A stretch of 64,000 nucleotides of DNA from Euphorbia lathyris (Eukaryota; Streptophyta; Magnoliopsida; Malpighiales; Euphorbiaceae), in NCBI RefSeq assembly GCF_963576675.1, contig NC_088911.1:91107256-91171255 (forward strand). The letters run 5' to 3'. Numbering within the stretch: the stretch's first letter is position 1; each line of letters starts with the position of its first letter. The position numbers were made by a program, and so were the translations under genes. The notes beneath the pieces are model-generated. The model searched no databases. It worked only from the letters and a program-made list of their open reading frames with translations, and was not told the DNA's origin. Shown piece by piece: positions 22,810 through 36,410 of this stretch.

Positions 22810-23220
22810 CTAAAGCCAATTGTTTCTAAAACTTATCCCAGTAGAAGTTAAATGACGATCATGTACTTTCTGGGTTAAAGGCTTTGTCAACGGATCTGCA
22901 ACGTTGTCCTCTGTAGGTACTCTTTCTATTCTCACATCTCCTCTAGCCACAATCTCTCTTATGATGTGGTATCGCTTTAGGTAGTGATTGGATGCATTAT
23001 GAGACCGTGGTTCCTTTGCTTGCGCAATGGCTCCATTGTTATCACAGTACAGAGTAATGGGATTGACAATGTCAGGCACCACACCTAGTTCTGTAATGAA
23101 CTTTCTAATCCAAACTGCTTCCTTTGCTGCTTCCGCAGCAGCGATGTACTCTGACTCGGTCGTAGAGAAAGCTACGCTTCCCTGTTTGGAACTCTTCCAA
23201 CTGACCGCGCCCCCATTCAA
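22810..23220 (-). pseudogene. Element A pol: Copia RNase H
   Basis: 136 codons ending in a natural stop just before the polypurine tract. Motifs: [19 protein letters not shown] (Glu), [11 protein letters not shown] (Asp), [11 protein letters not shown], then [12 protein letters not shown]. This is the C-terminal RNase H of Copia pol, which removes the RNA template. A short deletion near 23280, compared with element B, puts it out of frame with the RT upstream. Confidence 0.85.
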
Positions 23221-25663
23221 GATAAACAGGTATCCTGATTGGGATTTAAAATCATTCTCATCTGTGAGATGACTAGCGTAATCCTTGTATTTTCAGATCT
23301 CTTTCTCCGTACACTAGGAACATATATTTAGTTCTTCTCAAGTACTTAAGAATGTTCTTGACAGTAATCCAATGCTCGTCTCCCGGATTACCTTGGTAAC
23401 GACTCGTTACAGATAACGCCAACGCTACGTCAGGTCTAGTGCATAGCATAGCATACATAATCAAACCGATCACGCTGGCGTACGGGACTACAGCCATGCG
23501 TCGTTTGTCATCATCAGTTTTAGGACATTGATGATTGTTTAACTTTACTCCATGTAGCATGGGTAAGTTACCTCGTTTCGATTCAAGCATGCTAAACCAA
23601 TTTAGCACCTTTTCAATGTATGTAGCGTGTGAAAGACCAAGTAGTCTTCTCGATCTATCTCTATAGATCTTTATACCAAGTATATAAGCTGCTTCACCAA
23701 GGTCTTTCATTGAGAAGTTACCGGATAACCATACTTTTACCGACTGTAATAGAGCAATGTCATTTCCCATTAATAGTATATCGTCCACATATAGTATGAG
23801 AAATGCTATAGAGCTCCCACTTGCTTTCTTGTAAATGCAAGCTTCTTCGCAATTTTATTCGAAACCAAATTGTTTTATGGTTTCGTCAAAACGCTTATTC
23901 CAGCTTCTAGATGCTTGCTTGAGTCCATAAATGGATCTCTGAAGTTTGCAAACTTTATTTGCATCCTTCGATATGAAACCTTGAGGCTGCATCATATATA
24001 CATCCTCAAGTAGGTTTCCGTTCAGGAAAGCTGTTTTCACATCCATTTGCCAAATCTCATAATCAAAATGAGCGGCAATTGCAAGCATGATTCTGATTGA
24101 TTTGGATATAGCCACAGGAGAGAAAGTTTCGTCATAATCAATTCCTTGCTTCTGACGATATCCTTTCGCTACTAACCTAGCTTTGTAGGTGCTAACCTTT
24201 CCATCCATGTCTGTCTTCTTTTTGAAGATCCACCTGCACCCAATGGGTATTATCCCTTCGGGTGGATCAACCAAAGTCCACACTTGGTTAGTATACATGG
24301 AATCCATTTCAGAATCCATGGCCTCAAGCCATGCTTTAGAATCTGGACTAGTAAGAGCCTCTTCGTAGTTTTCGGGTTCGTCGTCTAACACGGAAACCTC
24401 GTTATCATCTCCCACTAGAAAACCATATCTAACTGGGAGTTCACGAACTCTTCGTGATCTACGAATAGGTGCCACTGGAGTCTCATCTAATGGGACTTCT
24501 TCGGGTACCTCAACCGCTTCTGTTGTTTCAGTCGGTGTTTCTTCCTCTTGAACTTCATCGAGTTCAATCACGCTTCCCTTTTGTGTTTCTTCGAGAAACT
24601 CTTTCTCTAAGAAGGTTGCGTGCTTGGATACTATTACTTTCTGATCATCTGGATGATAGAAGTAATACCCTATGGTTTCCCTGGGATATCCAATGAAGAA
24701 ACATTTATCAGATTTAGAATCTAGTTTGTCGGACGCTATGCGTTTGACATACGCTGAACAACCCCATACTCTCATAAATGAGAACACGGGTTTCCTACCA
24801 ACGAACAATTCATATAGTGTGGAACTAGCGGATTTAGTTGGTACTCGGTTCATGGTGAAGAGGGCAGTTTCTAAGGCACAGCCCCAGAACGTCTTTGGAA
24901 GTAAGGCCATGCTCATCATGGATCGTACCATATCTAATAGGGTACGGTTTCTCCTCTCGGATACACCATTGTGTTGTGGTGTATAGGGAGGTGTCCATTG
25001 TGAGCATATCCCACATTCAGTTAGATAATTCAGAAAAACATCAGAAAGATATTCGCCACCTCGATCGGATCGAAGCGTCTTTATTTTCTTTCCTAATTGA
25101 TTTTCTACTTCATTCTTGAAGCATTTGAACTTGTCAAAAGCTTCTGATTTGTGCCTCATCAAGTAGATGTAACCATATCGAGTATGGTCATCTATGAAGC
25201 TAATGAAGTATCTGAATCCTCCTCTTGCTTGGACTGACATAGGACCACATACATCTGAATGAATGAGTCCTAGAGTGTCTGATACACGCTCACCTTTATT
25301 GCTAAAGGGTGTCTTTGTCATTTTAATTTTGAAACATGATTCGCATGTTTCCAATGATTCAGGATCAATTGGATCTATAAGCCCATCTGAATGTAGCTTT
25401 AGCATGCGTCTCTTGTTTATATGACAATGCCACAAGTAAGTTGAATTATCTAGCTTATGTCTTTTGGTATCAATTGCGAAAACAGAAATCAACACATAAA
25501 TCCCATTTTGTGATATTCCAGAGAAATAGAAAATCGAATCTCTATAAAAATTGCAATGTTTGTTCTTTATAGAACATACCATATGTTGGAGTACCGGCTT
25601 TTCCCTTCTGGAGGGTAGCTCGGTACAAAGAACAATTTCTCTTCCAACGCCCCACGTAACCAT
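23221..25663 (-). pseudogene. Element A pol: integrase and reverse transcriptase, protease lost
   Basis: In element order: remnant GAG-pre-integrase (LWHCHINKRRM, lacking the three residues RLG that element B has), integrase core (SDVCGP Asp, LRSDRGGEY Asp, NGVSERRNRT Glu), a spacer with RRSRRVRELP, then RT (TWTLVDPPEG-like region, KARLVAKGYRQKQGIDY, DVKTAFLNG, KQASRSWN, and YVDD at about 23780). A CAA-to-TAA stop at 23855-23857 splits the RT; B keeps CAA. About 290 bp holding the protease active site of B is deleted near 25540. Element A cannot make a working pol. Confidence 0.9.
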
Positions 25664-26401
25664 AATAGTGGCACTTTCTTTTGGGCTTCTTCACTTCCTT
25701 TCCCTTAACTTTAGTGGGCATGGCTTTCTTACCTTTCTTGGGATGTTTAGGATTGGGAGAATTCCCTTTCCTCTTCTTTGATCCCTCTATGACAAGAGCC
25801 GGTATAGCCTTGTCTTTCTGAATATTGGGCTCAACTGACTTGAGCATATTTGCAAGCTCTTCAAGAGAGGTTTGCAAGTCATTCATCTGATAGTTCATGA
25901 TGAACTATGAATAACTCTTTGGGAGGGATTGAAGAATTAAGTCTACACTTAGTTCGTTATCCATCGCGAATCCAATACTAGAAAGTTTGGTAATGTAGCC
26001 AATCATCTTGACACAATGTGTCATTATAGATGTGCCCTCTTGCATCTTGCAACGATATAGCAACTTGGATATCTCGTAGCGTTCGCACCTGGTCTGTTTC
26101 CCAAACAGTTCCTTTAGGTGCACGATGATGGAACAGGCATAGTTGCCTTTTTTTTTAATTCCGATGTCATCGATGCAAGTATGATGCATCCGGCATGATC
26201 GTCATCAGCCTTGTGCTTCTGGTAAGCATCGATTTCCTCGATGGGAGCATCATCCTCAGGGTAAGGGGGTATCAGTGTATCAAGTACATACCCTTTCCTC
26301 TCGAACTTCAAAACAATTTTGAGGTTGCGAAACCAGTCGGTGAAGTTTGAACCATTCAATTTGTTATCGGTAAGAATGTTTCGCAGATTGGTGTTAGTCA
26401 T
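25664..26401 (-). pseudogene. Element A gag (UBN2-type), frameshifted
   Basis: Starts MTNTNLRNILTDNKLNGSNF, the conserved start of this family, and goes on through WFRNLKIVLKFE. A frameshift near 26150 moves to the next frame (SIIVHLKELFGKQTRCERYE), and a stop falls at 25905-25907. The zinc knuckle near 25660 reads CHYYGYVGRWKRNC, where B has CYYCGDLGHWKRNC, so two zinc ligands are lost. Gag would form the virus-like particle and package RNA. Confidence 0.85.
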
Positions 26402-28232
26402 GATTTTAAGAGTATGTGTTTAATTAAACCTGAGAGTGAGAAAGAGTAAACGTATGTCATTCATTTTCTTTAAAGTATAACAATCTAAAATTATAGGCCT
26501 TTTAATTTATTTCAGATTGCTCCCACTATTTTGCCAAATTAATAGCCCTCCATATTAATTCGAAGAATTTCACAAATCCTTTAGTGAGCTAGGATCCTAA
26601 CTCCTGGGATTTCGCCTTGAGTTTACTCAACAAGCTAGTCTCATTCATTAGGTAGATTCATATGATCAATCACATCTCTAATGTGATTCCTAGGTTATTG
26701 GGTTACTAACCACATTAGTAACTAATATGCTATTCATATTAATCCCAACCATCTTGCCCATTAGTTTTTGACAACATGAGTTTACTCATCCAATTATCAT
26801 AATCTAATTTAAATATTACCTCATATTCATGAAAGAACGATTTTCGATAATTCAGGTGTTACCATAAGACCCCGAGCTTGAGTTTACTCAACAACCCAAA
26901 GGCCCCCAGTACTGTCGGCTAAATTATAATATTAGGGAGGGGCAACCGATTTTAATAACTTGCTTATTTACTTAACTTTTTAATGAGGGATTTTATTTTA
27001 GGTCTCATAATCTAACTTAGTCTTGATTTGCTTTAGCATACATCAGATACATACATTCACATACATTAGCGTTATGGACATATCATCTAAATTATTCCGT
27101 CGAGCCAGAGACGGAATAAAAGGGCAAACCTAAGGAAATACTAACTATTACATATTTCTCTTTAGGTCCTCCGTCTTCTCCATGGCGCCTTGAAATTACA
27201 TATTAATTTCTTTACTACTAAAGAAAACTTCAATTGAATTGAAGGGAATTAGATGAGAGGAGAAATTACAATAGATAGTAGATAGGCAGGACTCGCAGGC
27301 CCTATTTCAAATATACCAAAAGACTAAAAGAGGGTCGAAATATGTCCATAACTCCTAACATGCATAGACTCAATTAAATAAATTTAATTGGTTGATTACA
27401 TAACTATCTTATGTAATATTTATGTTAATCACATTAACTTAACAAATTAACTTTCATCCAATTTTACTTCTAATAGTTTCGTATCCTTTTATATTAAACT
27501 TTTAGGTTAATATAACTATACAAAACTTTAATTATGCATGTTCCAATTATTTAGATTTTAATTCATTTAACATTTTGATTTACAAATTGGTAAAACAAAC
27601 TTTTAAACAAATTTTCATTCGATAATCAAGAACAGAAAACTATCAATTTCTGAAATATATATATATTCAAATATAAAACGATTTTAAACCATTTAAAATC
27701 AAGTGGGTATCGGGCCGGGCCCGAGAGTGGGCCGCTGCCGATTGGCAGCGGCCCTTAGGGCGCGCGGGACGCCGCTGCCTTGCGGCAGCAGCGCTGCACG
27801 CAGCTGCTGCTGCGAGGCAGCAGCCGCGCGCGACAGCGGCCAGTCGCGCCGCGAGGCGCGACTTGGGCTGCTGTCGCGTTATTTTTTTATATATATAAAT
27901 ATATATATATATATATCAGGTTTTTAAAACGGTTTTAAAAACGATTTTTAGAAATAGGAAAAACTACAATAGGTTTCCGTTTTATCTTTAGTATTAATAA
28001 AACTGATTTTATTAACCTAACTATAAAACTAATAGATTTTGTTATAATGATTATCAACCGAAATAATTAGGAACATACGCATAATCAATTTTAATTAACA
28101 ATTAATTAAAAATTATTTATCCTTAGGATTAATTAATCAAAACTATTTGTTAATTAATCCTAACCATAAATATTTATTCAATCCTATTGAAAAAATTCTA
28201 AATTTTCATATATGAAATAACGGATTTAACGA
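26402..28232 (-). other. 5' leader of element A with a GC-rich palindromic island
   Basis: Untranslated leader between the primer site and gag. Very AT-rich except for about 170 bp of GC-rich, self-complementary sequence at 27711-27879 (ggccgctgccgattggcagc, then gctgctgctgcgaggcagc and gcgccgcgaggcgc hairpins). Element B has a shorter version at 60174-60270. Confidence 0.6.
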
Positions 28233-28246
28233 TGGCTCTGATACCA
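28233..28246 (-). promoter_or_regulatory. Primer-binding site of element A (initiator Met tRNA)
   Basis: TGGTATCAGAGCCA on the minus strand, one base from the 5' LTR end at 28248. This is complementary to the 3' end of plant initiator methionine tRNA, the usual Copia primer. Confidence 0.85.
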
Positions 28247-28247
28247 C

Positions 28248-30272
28248 TGAAGGATATTAGGCTAAGGTATAGCAGCGGAAATATAAATTTTTTAGCCTAC
28301 TTCCTTTTAACCATAGGATCCGTTAATCGTTATTTCATATAAAGAGGGATAAGAAGAACTACCTTTCGATGATCAATCTACCGTTGCAAACGAAGTGCCC
28401 ACAACTTCAAAAGAGATGGAAACTGTTTACCAATCTGCCCCTATCCGAAACAGCCCTTCCAGACCTCCGAACGACAATCCCTTCAGTGGAAACGTGGAAG
28501 AATATGTCTAGAAGCTACTGTCCAAAACACGCGACGATCCGACGGTTCAATCTCCAGAAATCCGCGACATAGTGAACTGACCTGATGTAGGTGAAGAAAA
28601 ACGAATTTCTCCCTTTTGTTTGTTTTTCCTTCTTTCATGAACACAGTGAGATTAAGTTAGAATCAATCGTATGAGATGCAACCAAAATAGATTGCCTCTA
28701 ATTAACCAATACAAGATCAAAGAGAAAGAAAGATAGATGAAATTAATCGATCGATGGAAGCCGTATGAATTCTTGTCCACGAACTGGGGAGTCGAATTCT
28801 CTTTCTCACTCTAATTGTCTATTTCGAAAATCACAATAAGGGGAGGGGTTAGGCTTAGTCGAAATTCACTTAGTAGGGGGTATATATAATAACTTGTATC
28901 TAAACCCTAGTTAGATAGGAATAGGTTACTTAATAGGAATTCAATTCGGAATAGGATTCCCAATTATTATCTTATAATATATCTAATATATCTAGGATAA
29001 TAATAAATAACCTAATTGGATAATAATAGGAGTATATTAATCTAATTAAAACTTCTAACTTAATTATCTCTTAATTAATTTAATTCACAAACCTAATCAA
29101 ATTAGGATTAATGGAATTAAAATATTTCCTAACTTATTATATATAAATTTCGGCCTCCCCTAATTAAATGGGCCTTATTGGGCTCATTTGGGCTTCCATC
29201 TATTAATGACATCCATCTCTCTTTTGGTTCCAAGTCTTATGTGTGATCCATTAGGTTCTTACTACTTATATTTAATCCTTGCATAACGGAATGATGTACT
29301 GAGTATGTTATTGGCAAGTCTGTAATCATTCCCCCAGAGTCCGTTAAGAAGACAGGTTGATTCTGTCGTTAACCCTTCCGTATTAGTTACAGTATAATTC
29401 GATCCTTTATCAACTACATCCTTGAACTGAATCTTATGACTATGGGTGATGTCAAGTCACATATAGCGAGACGTTCGTTTTACTTGTATAGGCCGAGTCA
29501 ACTCAAATAGATAGGTTAAGTGAAATCTGTATTTCTTACTCTTAAGCTATCACCTTGCAAGGATTTAGAGTCGAGTCTTCCACAAGCGATCCTTGGATGT
29601 ATCTCCCATTAATCGGGAGTGATAAATGTTCAATCCAATGTATAACTACCCTGACATTACCTCCTGTGACACCCAACCTTTGCAGTTCACACCCCAGAGT
29701 CATCTCTGTTAAGGATCGTGGGACCGCATGATCAAAGTCTCACATTCAGTATGTCAGGATGACCAATTAACATTCCTTTGAGTCTGAGGATTAGTTATAC
29801 CTATTAATACCAATTAGATGAACAGGTGACAATGATGAATCTACCCATCCTGTTATCTCAAATCGGATCCCCAATCCTAATGAACGACGTTTCATCGGAT
29901 CTATGTAACTGTCTAGATATCTATATATATGAAGCTTGTGAGATCAGCTTTCTGTCGGACAGAAGACATTGTTACATATAAGTCTCAACAGTGATATATC
30001 AATCCTAAACATATCACTTGACTTGGGGTGGTTTTAAGTTTATTAGTTTATTATAAAGTTTTGTCTCACTTCATGCTTGTATGAACACTTTATAATCACT
30101 TTAAACAAACTTACGGATTTCCTTTTATTAGACTTTATTTAGTGCTTAAAAGGGATTGCCTTTATATAGTTATAAAACATATATCTTATTAAAACAAATG
30201 ATATAAAGAACAATTTATTTACATTAAGTTTGTATCCTAGAACAATTGTCTATAGGACACCAAACCCCAACA
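28248..30272 (-). repeat. 5' LTR of Copia element A
   Basis: 2025 bp, homologous along its whole length to 20730-22795. It lacks about 40 bp near 29267 (the ctggccgtatgcaact segment) and differs by scattered substitutions, which would allow dating. Confidence 0.9.
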
Positions 30273-31607
30273 GAAGTAAGCTGACTGGGTTCAGTGCTGA
30301 CAGTGGCAGGAATTTCCTGAGTCAGCACAGTGCTTGGAGCAGCAACATTATTGAGAACTTGCTCGGTTTGGCTTGTAGGGTTGGCAGAAGCATTCAAGTC
30401 AGCTTGTTCCTGTAGTGAAGAAACAGAGGCTTGCTTTTCAAGAGAAGCTGGCAGAGAAGAAGTTTGTTTGCTGAAAATTTTTAGCTTAAGTGTAGAAGGG
30501 TCTTTGGTCGGCTTCTAGACAGGAAGGTCAATGACAGTTGTCTGACTTGCCTTTACTAGTCTTCTTCTTCGAGGAGGTGTAGTGTCAGTTGGGATAGAAT
30601 CTACTGAGTGAGGAGGAGAAGTCTCTTCTTGATCAGCATTGAGCTGGTCAGTTTGTTCTTGTTCTTCATCTGCAGCCAACTCAATATTAGTTGGGTCAGC
30701 AGTTTCCTCTTCACTGGCTGTCTCCTTAGTGTCATCTTGACCACTTTCTTCTTCCTCCTGTTGATCATTCCCTTCGTCTTCTTCTAGCTCTTCTTCAAGC
30801 TGTGTGATGAACTGATCATCCAGTTGCACATTGTCTTCTTGATGCTCAGCTTCAGTTCCCTGACATTGTGTGAAGTGAGAATCACCAGGAACAATGAAGT
30901 CAGTGGGGATAGCATCAATAGGGGTCAGCTCTGAAGACTTCTTCTTCTTCAGAGGTTGCTCATCAGCATCCATTGTTTCTTCTGTATCATGCTTATCTTG
31001 CCTGCTTCTCTTCTCAGCTGACTTAGGTCTCTCCTGACCTTTTTGAGCAACTGACTTCAGTTTCTTGGCCGGAGACTCAGCATCTTTTGAAGGAGTCCCA
31101 ACAGCTTTCCTTTTGCGGGCAGCTGGAGCCTTTGTTCGTTTGCCCTTCTTTGGGGCAGTCTCCTCAGCAGACTGATCAGCACCTTTGGCTTTCTTAATCG
31201 GTTGGTCAAACTTCAAGGCACGCAGCGCAGCAGCTGTGATCTCAGAGCCTTGGGCCTCAGTTTCCTCGGATAGGTCAATCTGATGGTCTATGAGGATTCT
31301 GGTAATGAGTGAGCCCAACCTTAGAGTTCTAGTGCTCCTTTGGAAGCCGACAATTAAGAATATTGGCATGTTGATAGGCTTGTAGGTCAGCATATGCCAT
31401 ATGAAGCATTGCTCAAAGTTTGTTGCTGAGCTGGTGCAATTTATCTTTAGGAAGATATAAGTGGTCAGCAGGTAGTGTGCCATCTTTTGGTGCTGGCCCA
31501 TTGAGGAACTGGAGATTTCTCCAGAATGGCCATCGGGCTTGCAGAAGGTGGCAGAGTACCCAGTTCCTTCATGATCACCAGTCCTCCTGAGTTTTGTTCC
31601 TTCATTC
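30273..31607 (-). pseudogene. Sirevirus S extra ORF, middle third
   Basis: Reads in frame across both insertion points after removing elements A and B and one target copy of each. Starts with a structured stretch (MAHYLLTTYIFLKINCTS, then ILIDHQIDLSEE), then a long basic region (KKGKRTKAPAARKRKA, KKLKSVAQKGQ, a bipartite nuclear-signal-like KKKK) and a very acidic one (LEEELEEDEG). One TAG at 30515-30517 after DLPV. The composition suggests a nuclear or nucleic-acid-associated protein rather than an envelope; function is unknown. Confidence 0.75.
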
Positions 31608-32533
31608 TGAAGGATATTAGGCTAAGGTATAGCAGCGGAAATATAAAAATTTTAGCCTACTTCCTTTTAACCATAGGATCCGTTAATCGTTATTTCATAT
31701 AAAGAGGGATAAGAAGAAATACCTTTTGAAGAACAATCTACCGTTGTTAATGAAGCGTCCACAACTCTTCTCCGAGTTCCCAAGCACGAAGTAAAACACG
31801 GTGAGGTTAAGTTAGAATCAACCGTATGAGATGCAACCAAAATATATTACCTCTAATTAACCAACACAAGATCAAAGAAAAAGGAGATAGATGAAATTAA
31901 TCGATCGATGGAAGCCGTATGAATTCTTGTCCACGAACTAGGGGAGTCGAATTCTCTTTCTCTCTCTAACTTGCAAATTTCGAAAATCACAAAAGGGGGA
32001 TTAGGGAGCTTAGTCGAAATTCATGTAGTAGGGGGTATATATAATCACTTGTATCTAAACCCTAGTTAGATAGGAATAGGTTACTTAATAGGAATTCAAT
32101 TCGGAATAGAATTCCCAATTATTATCTCACTATATATCTAATATATCTAGGATAATAATAAATAACCTAATTGGATAATAATAGGAGTATATTAATCTAA
32201 TTAAAACTCCTAACTTAATTATCTCTTAATTAATTTAATTCATATTCCTAATCAAATTAGGATTAATAGAATTAAAATAATTCCTTATTTATTATATATA
32301 AATTACGGCCCCCTCTAATTAAATGGGCCTTACTGGGCTCAATTGGGCTTCCATCAATTAATAACATCCATCTCTCTTTTGGTTCCAAGTCTTATGTGTG
32401 ATCCATTAGGTTCTTACTACTTCTGGCCGTATGCAACTATTAAATTAATTTCTTCAAGAATTATATTTAATCTTTGCATAATGGAATGATGTACTGAGTA
32501 TGTTATTGGCAAGTCTGTAATCATTCCCCCAGA
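31608..32533 (-). repeat. 3' LTR of element B, left part
   Basis: Homologous to 60646-61680. The LTR is cut by a CACTA transposon after ccccaga and continues at 36411. Confidence 0.9.
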
Positions 32534-35500
32534 CACTACAAGAAAATAGTGATTTACTGACGGAATTTTCCGTCAGTAAACATCTAATTTCCGTCAGTAA
32601 AGTGCTTTCCTGACGGAACATTGACAGAACGAATTCCGTCAGCAATACATGCGTGGGTAATATATTTTGACAGAATATTGATGGAATATGTTGTTGACAC
32701 TTTGTTGACGGAATAATTCCGTCAAAAATTTTGACAGATTTAATCCATCAAAATATTCTGACGTTTTATTTTGACGTTTAAACCGTTGAAACCTTCCAAC
32801 GTTTATACCAACGTTTTTTCTGACGAAATATGCTAACAAGCTTTAATTTACATTTTTCCACCAGCATTGTATTTCTGTCAAATACGTCTATTTCTACATG
32901 TTTCATAATTATTCAGATTATTATAATTTTTTTTAGATTATTATAATTAACATTGATAAATACAAGTTGATTTTATAAATATTAAAACCATATTTAGGTT
33001 TATTATAATTAATATTGATAAATACAAAATATATACACACAGAATTAATCAGAATATATCAATAATTATAATTCAAAAAATACTTGTATAGTTACAAAGT
33101 AACCAAGTTAACAAGATTTATATTAATCTAAAAAGTGTTAGATTCTATACAAAATGTCCAAAAAAATGCACATTGCGCCATAATAACCTAAAAGGGTTGA
33201 GGATCTATATCAACTACCAAAATACATTGATATATTGATATAATTTGATGGCGCGTCTTCATAACGGTTTCGTAACGGTAAAAAGCTACCTGTAAAATAA
33301 CACAACAGTAAATTGGTTACTGGAAAATTCAGAAGAGGGTTGAATATATGGAGAGCTCTCTACAAGTGAGTGCAGCAGAATCGGCCAAGTTTGAAATTTT
33401 GATAGAAATAAAGGTATTAATTGTGAAAAAGCAAAATAAGGCCAAGTTTGATTAATTAGAGAGGAAACTACAGTTGAATAGTCCTAGATAATTGAGTCTC
33501 TACACCATGTTAAGAAATCATAATTAAGGAACATGTAAGAAGATTCTAAAATATATGTAGTTTTCAAAATTAGGGAAAATGTCAATTAAATGACATATAT
33601 GTATCTCATGAAGTTTTTCCTATACACAAATATTACCACATGCCATCGAAATGAACTAAAACAATGCATGTTGAGAAAGCAAACTTGACAGAACCAATCA
33701 ACCAAAGTGCAATCAAATGATGCTGATACAAATAGCTTAGGCTATTTTGAAATTTCCAATAAATCATGCTGATAATAGCTCGCATACTGAACTAGGCATC
33801 AAAAAGTGAAATTGATGAAAAGAGCCCAATGTAGATCACTTCCTAACAAGTGTTGGATAAGTGAGAATATAGTTTGTTTTGAGTTACCTGTGTCCTAAAG
33901 TGTAAGTTCTAGTCTTTTTCCACAAATATTGACCCGCTTGATTTTGAAATCAATGCCTGCACAATTTTAAAACAAAATCCAATTTGACAATATTCACATT
34001 AATATTTCAACAAACAATTACACACATGGCAATTTACAAACTAGTGCTAGAAAATGAATTGCAAGTAACAAGTGAACTGAAAATTAAGTGGACAATGACA
34101 ATTCTTAAAAGTTGACAAATGCACTCAAATAAATGAATAGTTAGGTCTTATCTTTCACTCATTCTCCTCAAGGTATAAATAAACTGCTTAGTACTAGAGC
34201 ATATCTAAAGCCATTGGACTACAAACCCCTTTTTTCATATCCAAGCCTCTCACTCCATTGAGGAAAAAGGCTTTATATCATATGCCAAAGCCAAAAAAAT
34301 ATTTCCATCAATGTTCCTATTTCTAAGGTTAGGCCACTCCAACACCATATCAACAAGGATCTGCAATGTATTAATCAAGCACATCAATACAAATGTTCCT
34401 TCTTTATCATCTACACAGTTGAGCTCCTCATTTTCTTATTACAATCCTTTTATTTTGACCCATTTATATCCTGCAAATCCAATTCCAGACATTTATTTCA
34501 TGTATCATTTTACATACAATCTCTACTTCTATTCATATTTAACTCAGAAAAAATCTAAACATATGCATATACACAATAAACTTACTTTTCATGTTTCACC
34601 CTTCCAAATCCGTCACCACTCAACCTTTCCCTTCATCTCCTCGCATTTCCAATCATTGGAATCTTAAGCAAAAAAATCTCAAATTAGTAAAAGAAAAACA
34701 CAAAACATTAAAAAAAATGGAAGAACAGAAGGAAGGAAGAAAATCAAACCTTTGCCAAGATCTGTCTGCTTTCTTATGTTTGAAACAACATACCACTATT
34801 CAGAGGGAATCACCGCCATCGAGCAGGAAATAGCTATCGCATGAATCGAAAACTTGGGGTCAAGAAAATCGACGAAGAAGAGGAAAGAGGACCGTACTGG
34901 AGTCGTAAAGAGGACCGGAGCAAAAACACCGACAATGGAAGGAGAAGATTGGTCTCCGTTCCTGAGAGAGAGAGAGAGAGAGAGACGGGAGAGAGAGAGG
35001 TGTCCGGAGAGATGCAGGGAACCACCGGAAGCCATGAATGGTGGCATGGAAGCTCCGATTTGCGATCTTGAGAGAAAGGGAGAGAGATGAAAGGGGCGGC
35101 TGTGTATAATGAGTCTCAAGCCCTAATACCCAGATTTATGCTCCATTTTGGTCATTGTTCCGAAACTACCCCCATGAATCACATATCACTCCCTCTCATC
35201 TTATTAACTTGTTAATTCGGCCCCCCATTATATTAATTACTTCGATTAAACCCCTCCACATCACAACTACCTCCTTTATTTCATTTAAATTCTAAATTGA
35301 ACCCAAATCATTTTTATTTATTTTAATTAGGTCCCTTGCATTGTAATTTAGCTCTATCTATCTTGATAATTTAACTCATCTAGTTTCATGTAACATATAT
35401 GTGTATATATATATTTTTTTATGAGACTAGGATTAGTTTTTATTTTATAAATTCACATACATATATAATCCGTTAATTTGTAAAACCAAAACTAAAATAA

Positions 35501-36410
35501 ATCGGCAATGGCTCTTGAATTTTATTTGTGATATACACAATTCTGAAAACCAAAATAAATCGGCAATGGCTCTTGAATTTTAAATTCGATAAAGTATGAA
35601 TTACATGTGTATTATACAAGCAGTTCCAAACTCAAAAGTAAATCAATTCGAGACATTATCACGAATCAATTAACCTAATTAACTCAAATAAAAAGTAATT
35701 AAATCAAATTGAGATGTAACTTCTAGTCCATAAAACTCAAATTAATTTAATTTGACATGAAAATATCATTTAAAAATTTGATAATATAGAAAATAGTCTT
35801 TATTAAAAATCCATATTTTATTCATTGTATATGTTTTTTTATATACTTCACTATATATTTAGATAGAAATTATATTATTAGGATGAAGTAAAATATTAAT
35901 ATGCATATGAATTTAAAAAATTCATATAAAAAAATTTAAACTTAACAAGATATTTTATATATATTGAAGATAATTTTGATAAATAAAAACTTATTAAATA
36001 ACTTAAAACTAAAAAATAAATTTAAAGAAAAATATTATTTTCATGAATCTATCTATATCCAAAATAAAATTAAACATTAAAGTTAGAATAATAGAATTTT
36101 TGGTTTAAAAATGTGAAATATATTAATTCTGACGGAACTTTGTCAGTCATTCCGTCAGAAAGTGTTGACGGAATAGTATTTCGTCAACATTTTCGTCAAT
36201 AATTTTGACGGAATATTTTCCGTCAAAATATAACGTCAGGATCAGTGGCGGGAATGTTCCCGCCAAAATAATTTGATAGAAATTTTATTCCGTCAAAAAA
36301 TCCGTCAGCCCTATTGACGGTAGGCATATTGATGGAATTCCGTCAAATTTTACTGACGGAATCCGTTCCGTCAGAAAATTCCGTCAGCAATTAGACTTTT
36401 TCTAGTAGTG
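32534..36410. mobile_element. Non-autonomous CACTA (En/Spm) transposon
   Basis: Ends CACTACAAGAAAA and, reverse-complemented, CACTACTAGAAAA: a 13 bp terminal repeat with one mismatch. The 3 bp target duplication AGA lies at 32531-32533 and 36411-36413. Subterminal arrays of gacggaat/attccgtca motifs, in both directions, occupy about 32560-32830 and 36120-36390; these are transposase-binding repeats in this superfamily. No transposase ORF is found in the AT-rich middle. A (GA)n run and a Ser/Arg-rich short ORF at 34796-35119 look like low-complexity sequence. It is present in only one LTR of B, so it arrived after B. Confidence 0.9.
32840..36110. other. Interior of the CACTA element, no coding sequence recognised
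   Basis: About 3.3 kb of AT-rich sequence. 34790-35120 is less AT-rich with a (GA)n tract near 34968-34985 and could be a captured leader or exon, but no protein motif supports this. The copies of cggcaatggctcttgaatttt at 35500 and 35560 form a short direct repeat. Confidence 0.5.

Larger units (their letters stand above)
20730..30272 (-). mobile_element. Ty1/copia element A, nested in S
   Basis: LTRs at 20730-22795 (3') and 28248-30272 (5'), both TG..CA on the minus strand. A perfect 5 bp target duplication GAAGT lies at 20725-20729 and 30273-30277. The primer-binding site matches initiator Met tRNA and a purine tract abuts the 3' LTR. Gag, integrase, RT and RNase H are in Copia order but broken, and the protease segment is deleted. 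Same family as B. Confidence 0.95.

Noticed and set aside
27703..27927. Ala/Arg-rich ORF at the GC island of element A
   Set aside because: Produced by GC palindromes in a leader; not kept in element B.
34796..35119. Ser-rich ORF inside the CACTA element
   Set aside because: It is driven by a (GA)n tract, overlaps ORFs on the other strand, and shows no domain.
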